From the NCBI RefSeq assembly GCF_034313845.1, contig NZ_JAVIWN010000004.1: a stretch of DNA of 64,000 nt. One strand, written 5' to 3'. The position numbers were made by a program, and so were the translations under genes. The notes beneath the pieces are model-generated. The model was not told the DNA's origin, searched no databases, and saw only the letters and a list, made by a program, of their open reading frames with translations. Positions 17,168 to 26,920 of the stretch are shown piece after piece. The DNA is from Actimicrobium sp034313845 (GTDB taxonomy: Bacteria; Pseudomonadota; Gammaproteobacteria; Burkholderiales; Burkholderiaceae_D). Within the stretch, counting starts at the first letter, position 1; each line of letters begins with the position of its first letter.

Positions 17168-18624
17168 CTAGCCAATGTATCGAACAAGAAAGTCAACCCC
17201 GACTTCAAGCCAGCATTCACGCTCCTTGTCCATCCAGTAGGCCAGCGTTGGATGAAGAACAATCAGGTCATGCCGAATTTCGATGTCGATCTTCCCCTTC
17301 ATGCGGGGACGAAGCTGCACCAAATCCATATCAATGCGTGCATGCATCAACAAGACTGCGAGTCGCATCGCCAGCACGGCCTTGGCGAAATCGGGATCAG
17401 ACAGCGCATCATTGAGTTTCCGCAAATTGCCCTTTTGTCCGAGTATCAGCGCACTCATCGTGCGTTGCTCGCGAGTCGTGAACCCTGGCAAATCACCATG
17501 TTCAATCATGTACGCTGCATGTTTGTGATAACCACTCTGGGAAATTGCAATCCCAACTTCGTGCAAGAGCGCACTCCAGCGCAACAATTTCACGCACGTG
17601 TCCGACGCTGGCTTAAGCTGACCGTAGATCGCACTGGCAGAAGCAGCAACCTGGCTGGCACGTCTTTCATCCGCCCGGAAGCGCTGCAAGAAGTTGCGCA
17701 CTGATTGCTCACGTCTGTCGCGCTTGGTCGCGCGCAACTGCAGTTCCCACAACACACCCATCCGCAAACCCGCTTCGATCGGTGCCAGCACGCTGATACC
17801 CAGCTCCTGCATCAATCCGATCAGGATGGCTAGCCCGCCGACCATCACCGCAGCCCGCTCCGGCTTCATGCCTGCCAAATCGATTTTATTAATCTGGCCA
17901 GCATCGATAAAACGGTGCATGAGTGCATCCAGCCCGGCCACCGACAACCGGCCGTCACCCAAGCCGTTACGTGCGATGACCTCGGCAATCACGCGTATCG
18001 TGCCTGAGGAACCATAGGCAACATTCCAGAAGCGCGGATGGTAAGGAGGCGCAGCATCCTCGAACACAGACCGGGCGGAAAGAATGGCCTTTTCGTAAGC
18101 AGCGGCGGTAATATTTCCGTCAGGAAAAAATGTCGCGCTTTGTTTCACGGTCCCGATGCCAAATGACTCGACACGTTCGATCTCGGGACCAAATCCCAGC
18201 ACCAGTTCGGTCGACCCCCCCCGATGTCAATGACCAGGCGGCGTTCATGCTCGATGTCCAGCGTGCTGGCGACACCCAGATAAATAAGCCGCCCTTCTTC
18301 TTCGCCAGAAATGATCTCGATCGGATGTCGAATTGCTTTTTCAGCCAACGGCAAAAATTGCGCCGCATTGTTAGCAATACGCATCGTATTGGTCGCCACC
18401 ACCCGTACGGCAGTGAGTGGATAGGCACTTAATACATCGGCAAAACGCGCCAGGCAAGCAATCGCTGACTGCATTGCCGCTTCGGTAAGATTACCTTTAC
18501 TGTCGAGCCCCGCTCCTAATCGAATCGGCTCCCGGGCTGTCTTGACAATACGAATAGCACCTTCTTCATAACGCCCGATGTGCAGACGAAAACTGTTCGA
18601 TCCCAAATCCACTGCAGCGAACAT
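17168..18624 (-). pseudogene. ppx: Ppx/GppA exopolyphosphatase, frameshifted at a G8 run
   Basis: The N-terminal half (from ATG 18624, MFAAVDLGSNSFRLHIG, after GAGAGACGGC) contains the ASKHA phosphate-binding motif DLGSNS and the second motif SGEEEGRLIYLGV. It reads into VIDIGGG and then leaves frame. The C-terminal half resumes as LGFGPEIERVESFGIG... and runs to 17168 with the Ppx/GppA C-terminal HD-like region (LLHEVGIAISQSGYHKHAAYMI). The break is at eight consecutive G on the minus strand (18215-18222). Nine G would restore the expected IGGGSTELVLGFG. The remainder looks undamaged, so it is either a recent one-base deletion, a homopolymer sequencing error, or a phase-variable tract. The family hydrolyses inorganic polyphosphate or pppGpp. 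Confidence 0.9.
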
Positions 18625-18854
18625 GCCGTCTCTCTTTTCTGTAATTGGAACACCGTTGACCAGCGGGGAGTGTACGTTATCGCGAATTGATATAAACGAT
18701 ATTGCCAATTAAATTTCATCCAGCGAAGCGTTGATGAAAGATATGACAGCGATGTGACCACTCAATGACCACGTACCTGTCAAGTACAATTCAAGTAAGA
18801 CACGATAGAACGTGGCCACGATCAGGCCGTTAATCCCACTTACGATAGCCTTCA

Positions 18855-19880
18855 ATGACAAGCAAAAAAACCATTCTGGTCACCGGTGCAGCAGGCTTCA
18901 TCGGCTCACATACCTGCGTTGAACTGCTCACTTCCGGCTATGACGTCATCGCACTCGACAACCTGTGCAATAGCTCGTCATTGTCGCTCGAGCGGGTCCA
19001 CCGGATCGCCGGACATCCTGTATTTTTCCACGAAGGGGATGTGCGGGACCGCTCCGTACTACGTACTATTTTTAGCCACAACAAAATCGATGCAGTAATT
19101 CACTTTGCCGGATTAAAGGCAGTCGGTGAATCCGTAGCAAAACCGTTGATGTACTACGATAACAACGTAGGCGGAACCGTCGTCCTGCTCGAAGAAATGC
19201 AGCGCGCAGGTGTGCACTGCGTCGTTTTCAGCTCTTCAGCGACGGTCTATGGCGATCCGGAAAGCGTACCGATTCGCGAGGATGCGACTCTGTCGGCGAC
19301 CAATCCGTACGGCAGATCAAAGCTGATGGTCGAACAGTTATTGGGGGATCTGGCGAAATCTGATCCGACGTGGGCCATCGGCGTATTACGCTATTTCAAC
19401 CCGGTCGGAGCCCATGCGAGCGGATTAATCGGTGAGGATCCGCGCGGCGTACCGAACAATCTGATGCCCTATGTGGCTCAGGTCGCGGTCGGTCGATTGA
19501 AACAATTATCCGTTTACGGAAACGATTATCCGACGGTCGACGGCACCGGCGTGCGCGATTACATCCATGTGGTCGATCTCGCAATCGGCCATGTCGCAGC
19601 ATTACGAGAATTATTTGAGAGTAATAAAGGCTTCACGGTCAATCTCGGCACTGGCGACGGTTATAGCGTACTTGAGGTCGTGAGTGCATTTGAACTCGCC
19701 AGCGCGAGGAAGGTGCCGTATCAAATCACCGCACGACGTCCAGGCGATATTGCCAAATGTTTCTCTGACGCCAGCAAAGCGCAGGCTCTGCTTGGCTGGA
19801 AAGCTGAACGCGGAATTGCCGAGATGTGCGCGGATCACTGGCGCTGGCAGAGCAACAACCCACAAGGATTTGTTGCTTGA
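18855..19880 (+). CDS. galE: UDP-glucose 4-epimerase
   Basis: A 341-residue extended short-chain dehydrogenase. It has the N-terminal NAD-binding TGAAGFIGSH (residues 9-18), the sugar-site segment FSSSATVYGD, catalytic Tyr-Lys in YGRSK, LRYFNPVGAH and the C-terminal VRDYIHVVDLAIGH and RRPGDIAKCFSDASKA. It interconverts UDP-glucose and UDP-galactose for exopolysaccharide and LPS precursor supply. It is divergent from ppx across a 230-base gap and is not in a galactose operon here, so a biosynthetic role is more likely than galactose breakdown. Confidence 0.96.
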   Translation: MTSKKTILVTGAAGFIGSHTCVELLTSGYDVIALDNLCNSSSLSLERVHRIAGHPVFFHEGDVRDRSVLRTIFSHNKIDAVIHFAGLKAVGESVAKPLMYYDNNVGGTVVLLEEMQRAGVHCVVFSSSATVYGDPESVPIREDATLSATNPYGRSKLMVEQLLGDLAKSDPTWAIGVLRYFNPVGAHASGLIGEDPRGVPNNLMPYVAQVAVGRLKQLSVYGNDYPTVDGTGVRDYIHVVDLAIGHVAALRELFESNKGFTVNLGTGDGYSVLEVVSAFELASARKVPYQITARRPGDIAKCFSDASKAQALLGWKAERGIAEMCADHWRWQSNNPQGFVA

Positions 19881-19885
19881 GGTAA

Positions 19886-20074
19886 TTATCCGGCACGCCG
19901 AGGATAGCCCTCGGCGCTAAGTCGCTGCCAGACACGCTCCTTGTCGGAGTCACTGAAAAAAACCCACTGAGCAACCTCTGCGACGGTGCGGCCACAACCA
20001 CGGCACACATCATCGAATGTAGTCGAGCAAACAGCTACGCAAGGTGTATCGGGACGGACAGGCAATTGGGACAT
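19886..20074 (-). CDS. DUF1289 family small protein
   Basis: A 62-residue protein with the DUF1289 cysteine pattern (TPCVAVCSTTFDDVCRGCGRT), four closely spaced cysteines that suggest a metal or Fe-S site, followed by VAQWVFFSDSDKERVWQRL. Function is unknown. It is convergent with galE, with its stop five bases after that of galE. The cysteine pattern makes it a real gene despite its size. Confidence 0.85.
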   Translation of the reverse strand: MSQLPVRPDTPCVAVCSTTFDDVCRGCGRTVAEVAQWVFFSDSDKERVWQRLSAEGYPRRAG

Positions 20075-20137
20075 AGGAACACGCCATTGTGAAAAGTTAC
20101 CTGATTATCCACCTGCGGAACAATCATGGCTTGCGAC

Positions 20138-20344
20138 TTAATAATGAGAACGCGTATCGCAAAATTGCGTCAATTTATTGAAGTCACGTTGAAGTTCCAG
20201 CATCTGCTCGGCGCGGACCAGTCGAACAAGACTGTTGAGCGCTTCACGATAGCGGGCACGGCAAGGTTCGGTATCAATCTGGGCGTGCACCACCGACACC
20301 ATGATGTCGATCACATCGGATGAATTGAGTAATTTAGTTGTCAT
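20138..20344 (-). CDS. Hypothetical small protein
   Basis: A 68-residue predicted helical protein (DVIDIMVSVVHAQIDTEPCRARYREALNSLVRL). The ATG follows GGAGAAAAA, a plausible ribosome-binding site. No family is recognised. It is leftward, between the DUF1289 gene and the promoter region of the REC-EAL gene. Confidence 0.6.
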   Translation of the reverse strand: MTTKLLNSSDVIDIMVSVVHAQIDTEPCRARYREALNSLVRLVRAEQMLELQRDFNKLTQFCDTRSHY

Positions 20345-20584
20345 TTTTTCTCCGTATCATTGCAATTTGGAAAATCGTCTTTTCACTATGCTTACTCTTT
20401 AAGTCGACACAGCAGGAAGGAAAGTTCCAGACTCATTGATCAATACACAATATTTAATATTTCTCCAAACCCAGTTTTTCTTGGTTACAGAAAGTTCCTT
20501 TTTGTAAATAAAACGTATTATCATGATCACAAAATTTTGAGTTCCGATAAAAATGCAGTCCCGTAAATTCCGACAAAGAGGCTT

Positions 20585-21787
20585 ATGAAAATCGCGGACA
20601 TGAATTTCCTTGTCGTGCAAGAAGATCCCTTGCAACGCCATAAACTGGGACTCGTGCTAGGAGACCTGGGTGCCCGCAACGTCATTGATTCGCCAGACGG
20701 CGCAACAGCTCTGGCAGTACTGCAAGACCAGGCACAATCCATTGATATCGGTTTCATTGACTTGCAAATGTCTGGCATGGACGGAATGGAATTGATCCGT
20801 CATATGGGGAACTTTGATAGCCCTACGGCGATCATCATGTCCGGCGTGGTGGATCCCGCCCTGATTTTTTCGGTCGAAACCATGTCGAAGGCCTACGGTA
20901 TCAACTTGCTTGGCTTCGTGCAAAAGCCCGTTACCAACGAAAGCCTCACCGCATTAATTTGCAGCTACACCGCCCGTCGCAGCCTCGATGACTATTGCGC
21001 AACAATGATCACGCCAGTGTTTAGCATCGACGACATCCTCGAAGCGCTCGATGACAACCAGATACATCCCTGGTTTCAACCCAAAGTGGAGCTGATCAGT
21101 GGCCGGGTCCGTGGTGTCGAGGCCTTTGCGCGCTGGCACCATCCACGATTTGGTATCGTTCTGCCGGCACACTTCATACCCGTGCTGGAACAACATCAAC
21201 AACTCGACCGGCTCACCAGTACCATGATTGATCAGTCGGCGGCGGCATGCCGTGGCTGGCATGACGCCGGCTCTCTGATTTCGGTCTCGATCAACCTTGG
21301 TTCGGCCTTGCTGCTCGATCCGCGCATCGCCGACCGGATTGCCGGGCAGGTCGCCGCGCATCGCCTGGAAGCACCTTTCGTGATTTTCGAAATTACCGAA
21401 TCAGCACTGCGCAGCGAAACGCCGGCCTGTCTCGAAAACATGCTGCGACTGCGCATGAAAGGCTTCGAATTGTCGGTTGATGACTACGGCACCGGCAACA
21501 CCAGCATGCAGCAACTGCTGCGCATTCCGTTTTCCGAACTCAAGATCGATCGCTCCTTTGTTGCCGGCGCAGCAGAAAACAGCGCGCTCGCCTTGGTGCT
21601 GAGTTCGTCGCTGGCGCTAGCGAGGAAACTGGAGCGTTTGTCGGTCGCGGTGGGCATCGAAACCCGCGAGGAATGGGACCTGTTGAAAAAAATGGGCTGT
21701 ACCTATGGCCAGGGGTACTACATTGCCAAACCGATGGAAGCGGCAGCGCTGCCTGACTGGATGACCGAGTGGTCACATTTTTTCTGA
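20585..21787 (+). CDS. REC-EAL response regulator, phosphodiesterase-like with altered catalytic loop
   Basis: A 400-residue protein. An N-terminal receiver domain (residues 1-130) has the phospho-acceptor in GFIDLQMSG and a KPV lysine. A C-terminal EAL domain (about 155-395) retains FQPK, VEAFARW (EAF for EAL), SINL, FEITE, VDDYGTG, LKIDRSF and GQGYYIAKP. The loop that normally reads AEGVET reads AVGIET, so the first glutamate, described as the likely general base in RocR-type enzymes (E352), is a valine. Cyclic-di-GMP hydrolysis is therefore doubtful, and it may act as a binding or regulatory protein. It is preceded by AAAGAGGCTT and followed 24 bases later by the patatin gene on the same strand. 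No kinase partner is adjacent. Confidence 0.92.
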   Translation: MKIADMNFLVVQEDPLQRHKLGLVLGDLGARNVIDSPDGATALAVLQDQAQSIDIGFIDLQMSGMDGMELIRHMGNFDSPTAIIMSGVVDPALIFSVETMSKAYGINLLGFVQKPVTNESLTALICSYTARRSLDDYCATMITPVFSIDDILEALDDNQIHPWFQPKVELISGRVRGVEAFARWHHPRFGIVLPAHFIPVLEQHQQLDRLTSTMIDQSAAACRGWHDAGSLISVSINLGSALLLDPRIADRIAGQVAAHRLEAPFVIFEITESALRSETPACLENMLRLRMKGFELSVDDYGTGNTSMQQLLRIPFSELKIDRSFVAGAAENSALALVLSSSLALARKLERLSVAVGIETREEWDLLKKMGCTYGQGYYIAKPMEAAALPDWMTEWSHFF

Positions 21788-21811
21788 TTTTGTTCGTGAT
21801 ACCGTCCGCAC

Positions 21812-22960
21812 ATGAAACCAACTCCCGTCACCAAACTGAAAAAACCACCCAAACAACGCATCGCGCTGGTACTGCAAGGCGGAGGTGCACTCGGTGCCTA
21901 CCAGGCAGGCATCTACCAGGCCCTCGATGAACACGACCTGACACCCGACTGGGTCGTCGGAACCTCCATCGGAGCGATCAATGCGGCCCTCATTGCCGGC
22001 AATGACAAGTCGATGCGCATGCCACGCTTGCGCGAATTCTGGGACCGCGTGTCGCACGCCGATGGCTTCGACCTCAATCAGGTCACAGACGAAGCCCGCC
22101 GCCTCAATACGATGCTCGCGACGATGGATGCCATGACACGCGGTGTGCAGGGTTTTTTTCAACCGCGACCGTTCAGCCTGTTTCCACTCGGAATGGCAGT
22201 CGATCCGGAATTTGCCAGCTTCTACGACACCAGCGCATTGAAATCGACGCTCAACGAACTGGTCGATTTCGATCTGCTCAATTCAAAAGACCGGATGCGA
22301 TTAAGCGTCAACGCCTTGAAGGTCACCACCGGTTCACTGACCAGCTTCGATAACGCCCGGCAACGCCTTGGCGTGGAGCACATCATGGCCAGCGGCGCCT
22401 TGCCGCCCGGCTTTGCGCCGGTGCGCATCGATGGAGACCTGTATTGGGATGGCGGCCTGTATTCGAATACGCCACTTGACACGGTGCTCGATGACGAACC
22501 GCGCATGAATACGCTGTGTTTCATGGTGGACTTGTGGAGCGCCGATGGACCGGAACCGGTCACGCTCGATCAGGTGCAGACCCGTCAAAAGGACGTGATG
22601 TTTGCATCCCGTTCCCATCAGGTCATCACCGAATTCCTGAAACTGCATAATCTGCGCCGCAAGCTGCACGCCGTGCATAGCAAGCTGCCGGTTGGTCTAA
22701 AAACGGTCGACGACATCAAACAGTTGGCTGCATTGGGATGTGAGACGACGATGCACATCGTGCGCTTGCCGTATGCCGGGCGCGACTGGCACATGGCATC
22801 CAAAGACATCAATTTTTCCAAAGGTTCGGTGACCTGGCGTTGGGAGCAGGGCTATCAGGATGCCATGCGGGCGATCGGCTCCGGTGGCTGGCTCACCGAG
22901 GTGCCCGATGATGTCGGCGTGGTCGTCCATGAATTGCCGCCTTATCGGGCAGACCTCTGA
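21812..22960 (+). CDS. Patatin-like phospholipase
   Basis: A 382-residue protein with the patatin catalytic dyad: oxyanion-hole GGGALGAYQAG (residues about 27-37), nucleophile serine in GTSIGAINA (residues about 50-58), and the catalytic aspartate in YWDGGLYSNTPL (about residue 212). The C-terminal third (FLKLHNLRRKLHAVHSKLP...) matches the DUF3734-type tail common in Burkholderiales and Rhizobiales. No signal peptide is evident, so it is probably cytosolic or membrane-associated lipid hydrolase activity. It lies 24 bases downstream of the EAL gene and may share its message. It is convergent with tamB. Confidence 0.93.
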   Translation: MKPTPVTKLKKPPKQRIALVLQGGGALGAYQAGIYQALDEHDLTPDWVVGTSIGAINAALIAGNDKSMRMPRLREFWDRVSHADGFDLNQVTDEARRLNTMLATMDAMTRGVQGFFQPRPFSLFPLGMAVDPEFASFYDTSALKSTLNELVDFDLLNSKDRMRLSVNALKVTTGSLTSFDNARQRLGVEHIMASGALPPGFAPVRIDGDLYWDGGLYSNTPLDTVLDDEPRMNTLCFMVDLWSADGPEPVTLDQVQTRQKDVMFASRSHQVITEFLKLHNLRRKLHAVHSKLPVGLKTVDDIKQLAALGCETTMHIVRLPYAGRDWHMASKDINFSKGSVTWRWEQGYQDAMRAIGSGGWLTEVPDDVGVVVHELPPYRADL

Positions 22961-22969
22961 CGGATCCGG

Positions 22970-25900
22970 TCAGTCAAACACCAGGTTGTAGAACAGTGAC
23001 AAGGCGCTACGCGCTCCCGCTTCGGCTTCCACCGTCAGTTTGGGCGTGAGCGTGTACTTGAAATGCAGCACGCTGCTGGTATTTTCCAGCCCCTGCTCAT
23101 AGCTGACATACAGGCGCGCCGAAATCTGCTTGCCGACAGTAACGATACGCTGCTGCAATCCATCGTTACTTTTGCCCACGCTAAAATTTTCCAGCCCGAA
23201 CGACGAAGCGAGCTGCGACTCCACTCCAGCTGCGGCTCCCTGCGACAACAGCGACGCCGCCGCGGCTTGCAGCGCCCCGGCATCCCCGCTGCCGGCACCC
23301 GCCAGAGCCCGTCCAAGTACCAGCCATGACAGTTTCTCGGCATCAGACACGGTCGGTTCGGACACCAGCGTGACACGCGGCACCAGCACCGTCCCACGCA
23401 CGGCGACACCGGCCTCGACTTCGGCACCGCGACGCATCGCCAACATATCGAGTGAAGGATTGTTGAGTGGACCGTTGAAGCGCAACACACCCTGCTCGAT
23501 CGCCAGCTTGCGCCCGTAAGCACTATACGTACCGCGCACGATGTTGAGCGTACCCTGCGCGCTCAACGGTTCGCCGCTGGCGCTGACCAGCCGCAGGTCG
23601 CCATTGAGCAGTCCATCGAAACCACGTCCGCTCAGCGCCACGCCCGTGCCAAGGTCAATACCCACATCGATTGTTGCTGCCACCCGTTGCCCGGTTTTTG
23701 GCGTGCTGCCAAGCACCACCACATCGCTCGACAACTCCGGTGCATCCGCGCGCCCGAGATCGAAGCTACCTGAATCCACCTTGAAGGCCCCGCTGATCGT
23801 CGCGCGCTGATCGCGCCAGCCGATGTCGCTTTGACCGCTCAGAACCAGCTTGCGGTCGCTTCGATTAAGCACCGGAAAATGATCGGCTTTCAGACTGATT
23901 TGCGCCTCCGGCAAACCGCTCGTCAGGTTGATCGGACCGCTTGCTTCAAGCGTGCCGCTACCGCTTTCAAAATGCAGCTTGCGTACCAGCAGGCGCTCAC
24001 CTTCGAAGCTACTGTCGAGCACGCCTTTGCGCAAATCGATACCCTGCTCTGCCAGCAATACGCGCAGATCGCTGGCAGCAATATTGCCGCCGAAACGCGG
24101 CTGCGCCACGCTACCGCGAATGGTGATGGCGCTTTGCAGCTGGCCTTCGGTGACCAACCCGGCCATCGCCAGCGGACCGACCCAGTTCAGCGCCGGGATC
24201 GTCAGCTTGACCGACGCATCAAGCGCCGCATCGGGTGGCAACGTGAAGCGCGCCTCACCGCGACCGGTCGTCGTCCTGCCCGACACGGCAATCTGGCCGA
24301 GTTGCGCTCCCTCAATCGCCACCCTTGCATCGAGCCGTCCATCGACGGCGTCCAGCACGGCTTCAAGCCGCGTTAATCCCAGCGCCACCGGTTTGCTGCC
24401 ACGCACCGTCACGTCACCCTGTTCGCGCTGGATCTGAAGGCGGCCGCTGAGGGCGTCGGCCATCTGCAGGTTCCAGCTGCCGCCCAGCTTCAGATCGGTC
24501 GCCACCGGTGGCGTCAGCTTGAGTGCCGCCAGCAGCGCCGCCACATCGAGACGGGCGAAGCGTCCGCGTGTCGAGATGCCCTTGTCGTCGCTCAGCAATT
24601 GCTCGACCGTCAGCGTCGCGTTATCCGTTTGCAGCCGGAAATCATCCAGTGCCAGGCGCTGTCGGGACACCGACAGCGGTGCCGGTGCCAGCAGCTTCAG
24701 ACTGGTTTTGCCGCTGCCATCGAGCGTATCAATGCGACCTTGCCACCGCGCATCCGGCCCCAGAACCGCCAGGCCACCCGTTGCACCAAGACGCCAGCGT
24801 TGCGACGGCTCGTCAAGACTTGCCGTCAGCACGTGCTGCGCGTTCGTGCCACTGACCGTCAGCGCAAACTGCTCAACCACGATAGCGCTGGCGCGCAAGC
24901 CATTTCCCGCGATCGACAGTGCCAGCGGAGCTTGCTGCTGCGTCGAAAAATCAAGCCGCGCCGTCAGGCTGTCAAGTTGCTGCGAGGCATTCTTGAGGCC
25001 GCGGGCCTCGACCTCGACCAAGGCGTGATCGAGCGAAAACGCTTGCTGCCGATCAATCCGAACGTCAGCCTTGCCTTGCAGACTGGCGATCTGCAAGGCA
25101 CCGGGCAAACGCACATCGGTTGCTGTCCAGTCAGCGATCACGGCCGGCTTGCGCAGGTTGCCGCGCACGGTGCCACTTGCCTTCATCGCCCCGCCGAAAG
25201 CCGGACCCAGCTGTGCAAGCGTTGGTGCATCGAGCTTGAACGCCAGCGTCGATTGCGCCTGCGTCAGTTCGCCCTGCATGCTCAAGCGGTTGTCACCCGC
25301 CACCAGCAACAAGTTCGGCACCCTGAGCGACTCGGCACGCAAACTGGCCTCGCCCTCGCCACGCAACGGTTGACCCGCGATCCGGCTATCAACCAGCCGA
25401 AAGCGCACATCCGCCGTCCGCTGCGGCACCAGCGCCCCGGCCACCGCGAATTCGCCAGTCAGCTCCAGGGCCGGCACAGAGGCAAAAGTGCCGAGGTCTT
25501 GAAGGCGCAAACGCGCCAGTTTGCCGTCGAAAGCAAACGCCTGCGACCCATCGAGCATCAACTTTCCGCTGGCGTCCAGCCGTCCATCGGCTAGCCGTAA
25601 CGCAGCGCGGTCCAGCGTCAGCGCCGATCCAGCCAACGTCGCCTGCGCCGACAGCATTAACTGGTTGCGCCCGACCGCCTGGTTCAGGTCCAGTGTCAGC
25701 GACTGTTTGCCATTTTCCGCGAGCATGCCAAAGTGGCCATTGAGCTTCGTCGCGTTAAGGCGTTTGTCTAGCCGTTGTGCATCCAGGGCATCAATGACCA
25801 GCGCCAGTGTCAGCGCCCCCTGCTCGAATTTTCCGTTACCACTCATCCTGCCGGCAGGCTCGCGCTGCGATCCCAGCGCCGCCGTGATGCGGCCCACATC

Positions 25901-26920
25901 GAGGCGACCAGCGCGCTGCGTGAAATCCATCTCCAGCGATTGCAATGGCACGCGTTGCGCATCCAGGGTGCCGGCCTCGGCATTGGTCAGCGTGAGCTGG
26001 CCGCTGCCGGTTTCCTGCGCGATGAGCGTTACATCGAGTGACGTCATCGGCAAGGAGGGCTGCAACGTCGCGAGGTCCAGCGCACGCGCCATCAACCGGG
26101 TGCGACCCAGTGGCTGCGCCGCAAAAGGCCGCAGCACCGTGTCGCCCGTCACGCGCGCCTTGTTGATTGTCAGATCAATGGTGGCAATCAGTTCGGCCAG
26201 CGAGCCGGTCAGCTTGAGCTCGCCGCTGGCACCGATCGTCTGCTGTTGCAACTGGGTCTGTGCGCCGCTGGTCACACTGGCTTCCAGCGCATACGGACTG
26301 ACCGCCGACAGGGAGGCCTGTCCACTGAAATTACCGCTGACAGCGTTACTGCCTGCGCCTGACCTGGCGAGCAGATTGTCAAGCTGCAGCAGGTAACGCG
26401 CCCCATCGAAATCGAGCTTGAAGCCGAAACTGCCCAGCGTGACCAGACTAACCGTTCCCTTGCGCACTTCGCCGCCATCCACCCGGACCTGATCGACCTG
26501 CAAGTCGAACGGCAAGGCAATCCGCGCCGGCAAGATCAGCGGTTTGACCGGCTGATCGAGTTGGCTGGTCACTTGCAGACGGGCCACGCGCAGCGTCGTG
26601 ATATGCAGCCGACCATTGAACAGCGCACCCGGTCGCCAGTCCAACTGCACGTCATCGAGCGCGACGATCTGACTGGCGTCGTCAAAGCGCAGGTGCGCAA
26701 TACGCAAGGGGCCGACCAAGCGGCCTCGCACGCCATCGACCTGCAACCCGGGCACCGGCAACAGGCGCGTCAGCATCAGGCGCGCACCGGTTTCGGTGCC
26801 AAGCAGTCCCACCAGCAAGGCCGCTGCCAGCAACAGCAGCGTAGCGACAACGACCAGAAACCGGCGCAGCGTCGGCGTGGGTGCAGGTAGTACGACGGGT
26901 TTCACGGAATCAGAATCCAT
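22970..26920 (-). CDS. tamB: Translocation and assembly module protein TamB
   Basis: A 1316-residue inner-membrane-anchored, largely beta-helical periplasmic protein. It has an N-terminal transmembrane segment (residues about 18-42, RRFLVVVATLLLLAAALLVGLL), a long repetitive beta-taco region, and the C-terminal DUF490 domain (GEPLSAQGTLNIVRGTYSAYGRKL ... SFGLENFSVGKSNDGLQQRIVTVGKQISARLYVSYEQGLENTSSVLHFKY). I start it at the ATG at 26920 (MDSDSVKPVV), which overlaps the tamA stop by 11 bases. The longer open frame would lie inside tamA. It works with TamA in outer-membrane protein insertion and, in recent models, phospholipid transport. Confidence 0.95.
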   Translation of the reverse strand: MDSDSVKPVVLPAPTPTLRRFLVVVATLLLLAAALLVGLLGTETGARLMLTRLLPVPGLQVDGVRGRLVGPLRIAHLRFDDASQIVALDDVQLDWRPGALFNGRLHITTLRVARLQVTSQLDQPVKPLILPARIALPFDLQVDQVRVDGGEVRKGTVSLVTLGSFGFKLDFDGARYLLQLDNLLARSGAGSNAVSGNFSGQASLSAVSPYALEASVTSGAQTQLQQQTIGASGELKLTGSLAELIATIDLTINKARVTGDTVLRPFAAQPLGRTRLMARALDLATLQPSLPMTSLDVTLIAQETGSGQLTLTNAEAGTLDAQRVPLQSLEMDFTQRAGRLDVGRITAALGSQREPAGRMSGNGKFEQGALTLALVIDALDAQRLDKRLNATKLNGHFGMLAENGKQSLTLDLNQAVGRNQLMLSAQATLAGSALTLDRAALRLADGRLDASGKLMLDGSQAFAFDGKLARLRLQDLGTFASVPALELTGEFAVAGALVPQRTADVRFRLVDSRIAGQPLRGEGEASLRAESLRVPNLLLVAGDNRLSMQGELTQAQSTLAFKLDAPTLAQLGPAFGGAMKASGTVRGNLRKPAVIADWTATDVRLPGALQIASLQGKADVRIDRQQAFSLDHALVEVEARGLKNASQQLDSLTARLDFSTQQQAPLALSIAGNGLRASAIVVEQFALTVSGTNAQHVLTASLDEPSQRWRLGATGGLAVLGPDARWQGRIDTLDGSGKTSLKLLAPAPLSVSRQRLALDDFRLQTDNATLTVEQLLSDDKGISTRGRFARLDVAALLAALKLTPPVATDLKLGGSWNLQMADALSGRLQIQREQGDVTVRGSKPVALGLTRLEAVLDAVDGRLDARVAIEGAQLGQIAVSGRTTTGRGEARFTLPPDAALDASVKLTIPALNWVGPLAMAGLVTEGQLQSAITIRGSVAQPRFGGNIAASDLRVLLAEQGIDLRKGVLDSSFEGERLLVRKLHFESGSGTLEASGPINLTSGLPEAQISLKADHFPVLNRSDRKLVLSGQSDIGWRDQRATISGAFKVDSGSFDLGRADAPELSSDVVVLGSTPKTGQRVAATIDVGIDLGTGVALSGRGFDGLLNGDLRLVSASGEPLSAQGTLNIVRGTYSAYGRKLAIEQGVLRFNGPLNNPSLDMLAMRRGAEVEAGVAVRGTVLVPRVTLVSEPTVSDAEKLSWLVLGRALAGAGSGDAGALQAAAASLLSQGAAAGVESQLASSFGLENFSVGKSNDGLQQRIVTVGKQISARLYVSYEQGLENTSSVLHFKYTLTPKLTVEAEAGARSALSLFYNLVFD

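Noticed and set aside
18730..18750. Pho-box-like CTGTCAT upstream of ppx (minus strand)
   Set aside because: The second direct repeat at the required spacing does not match.
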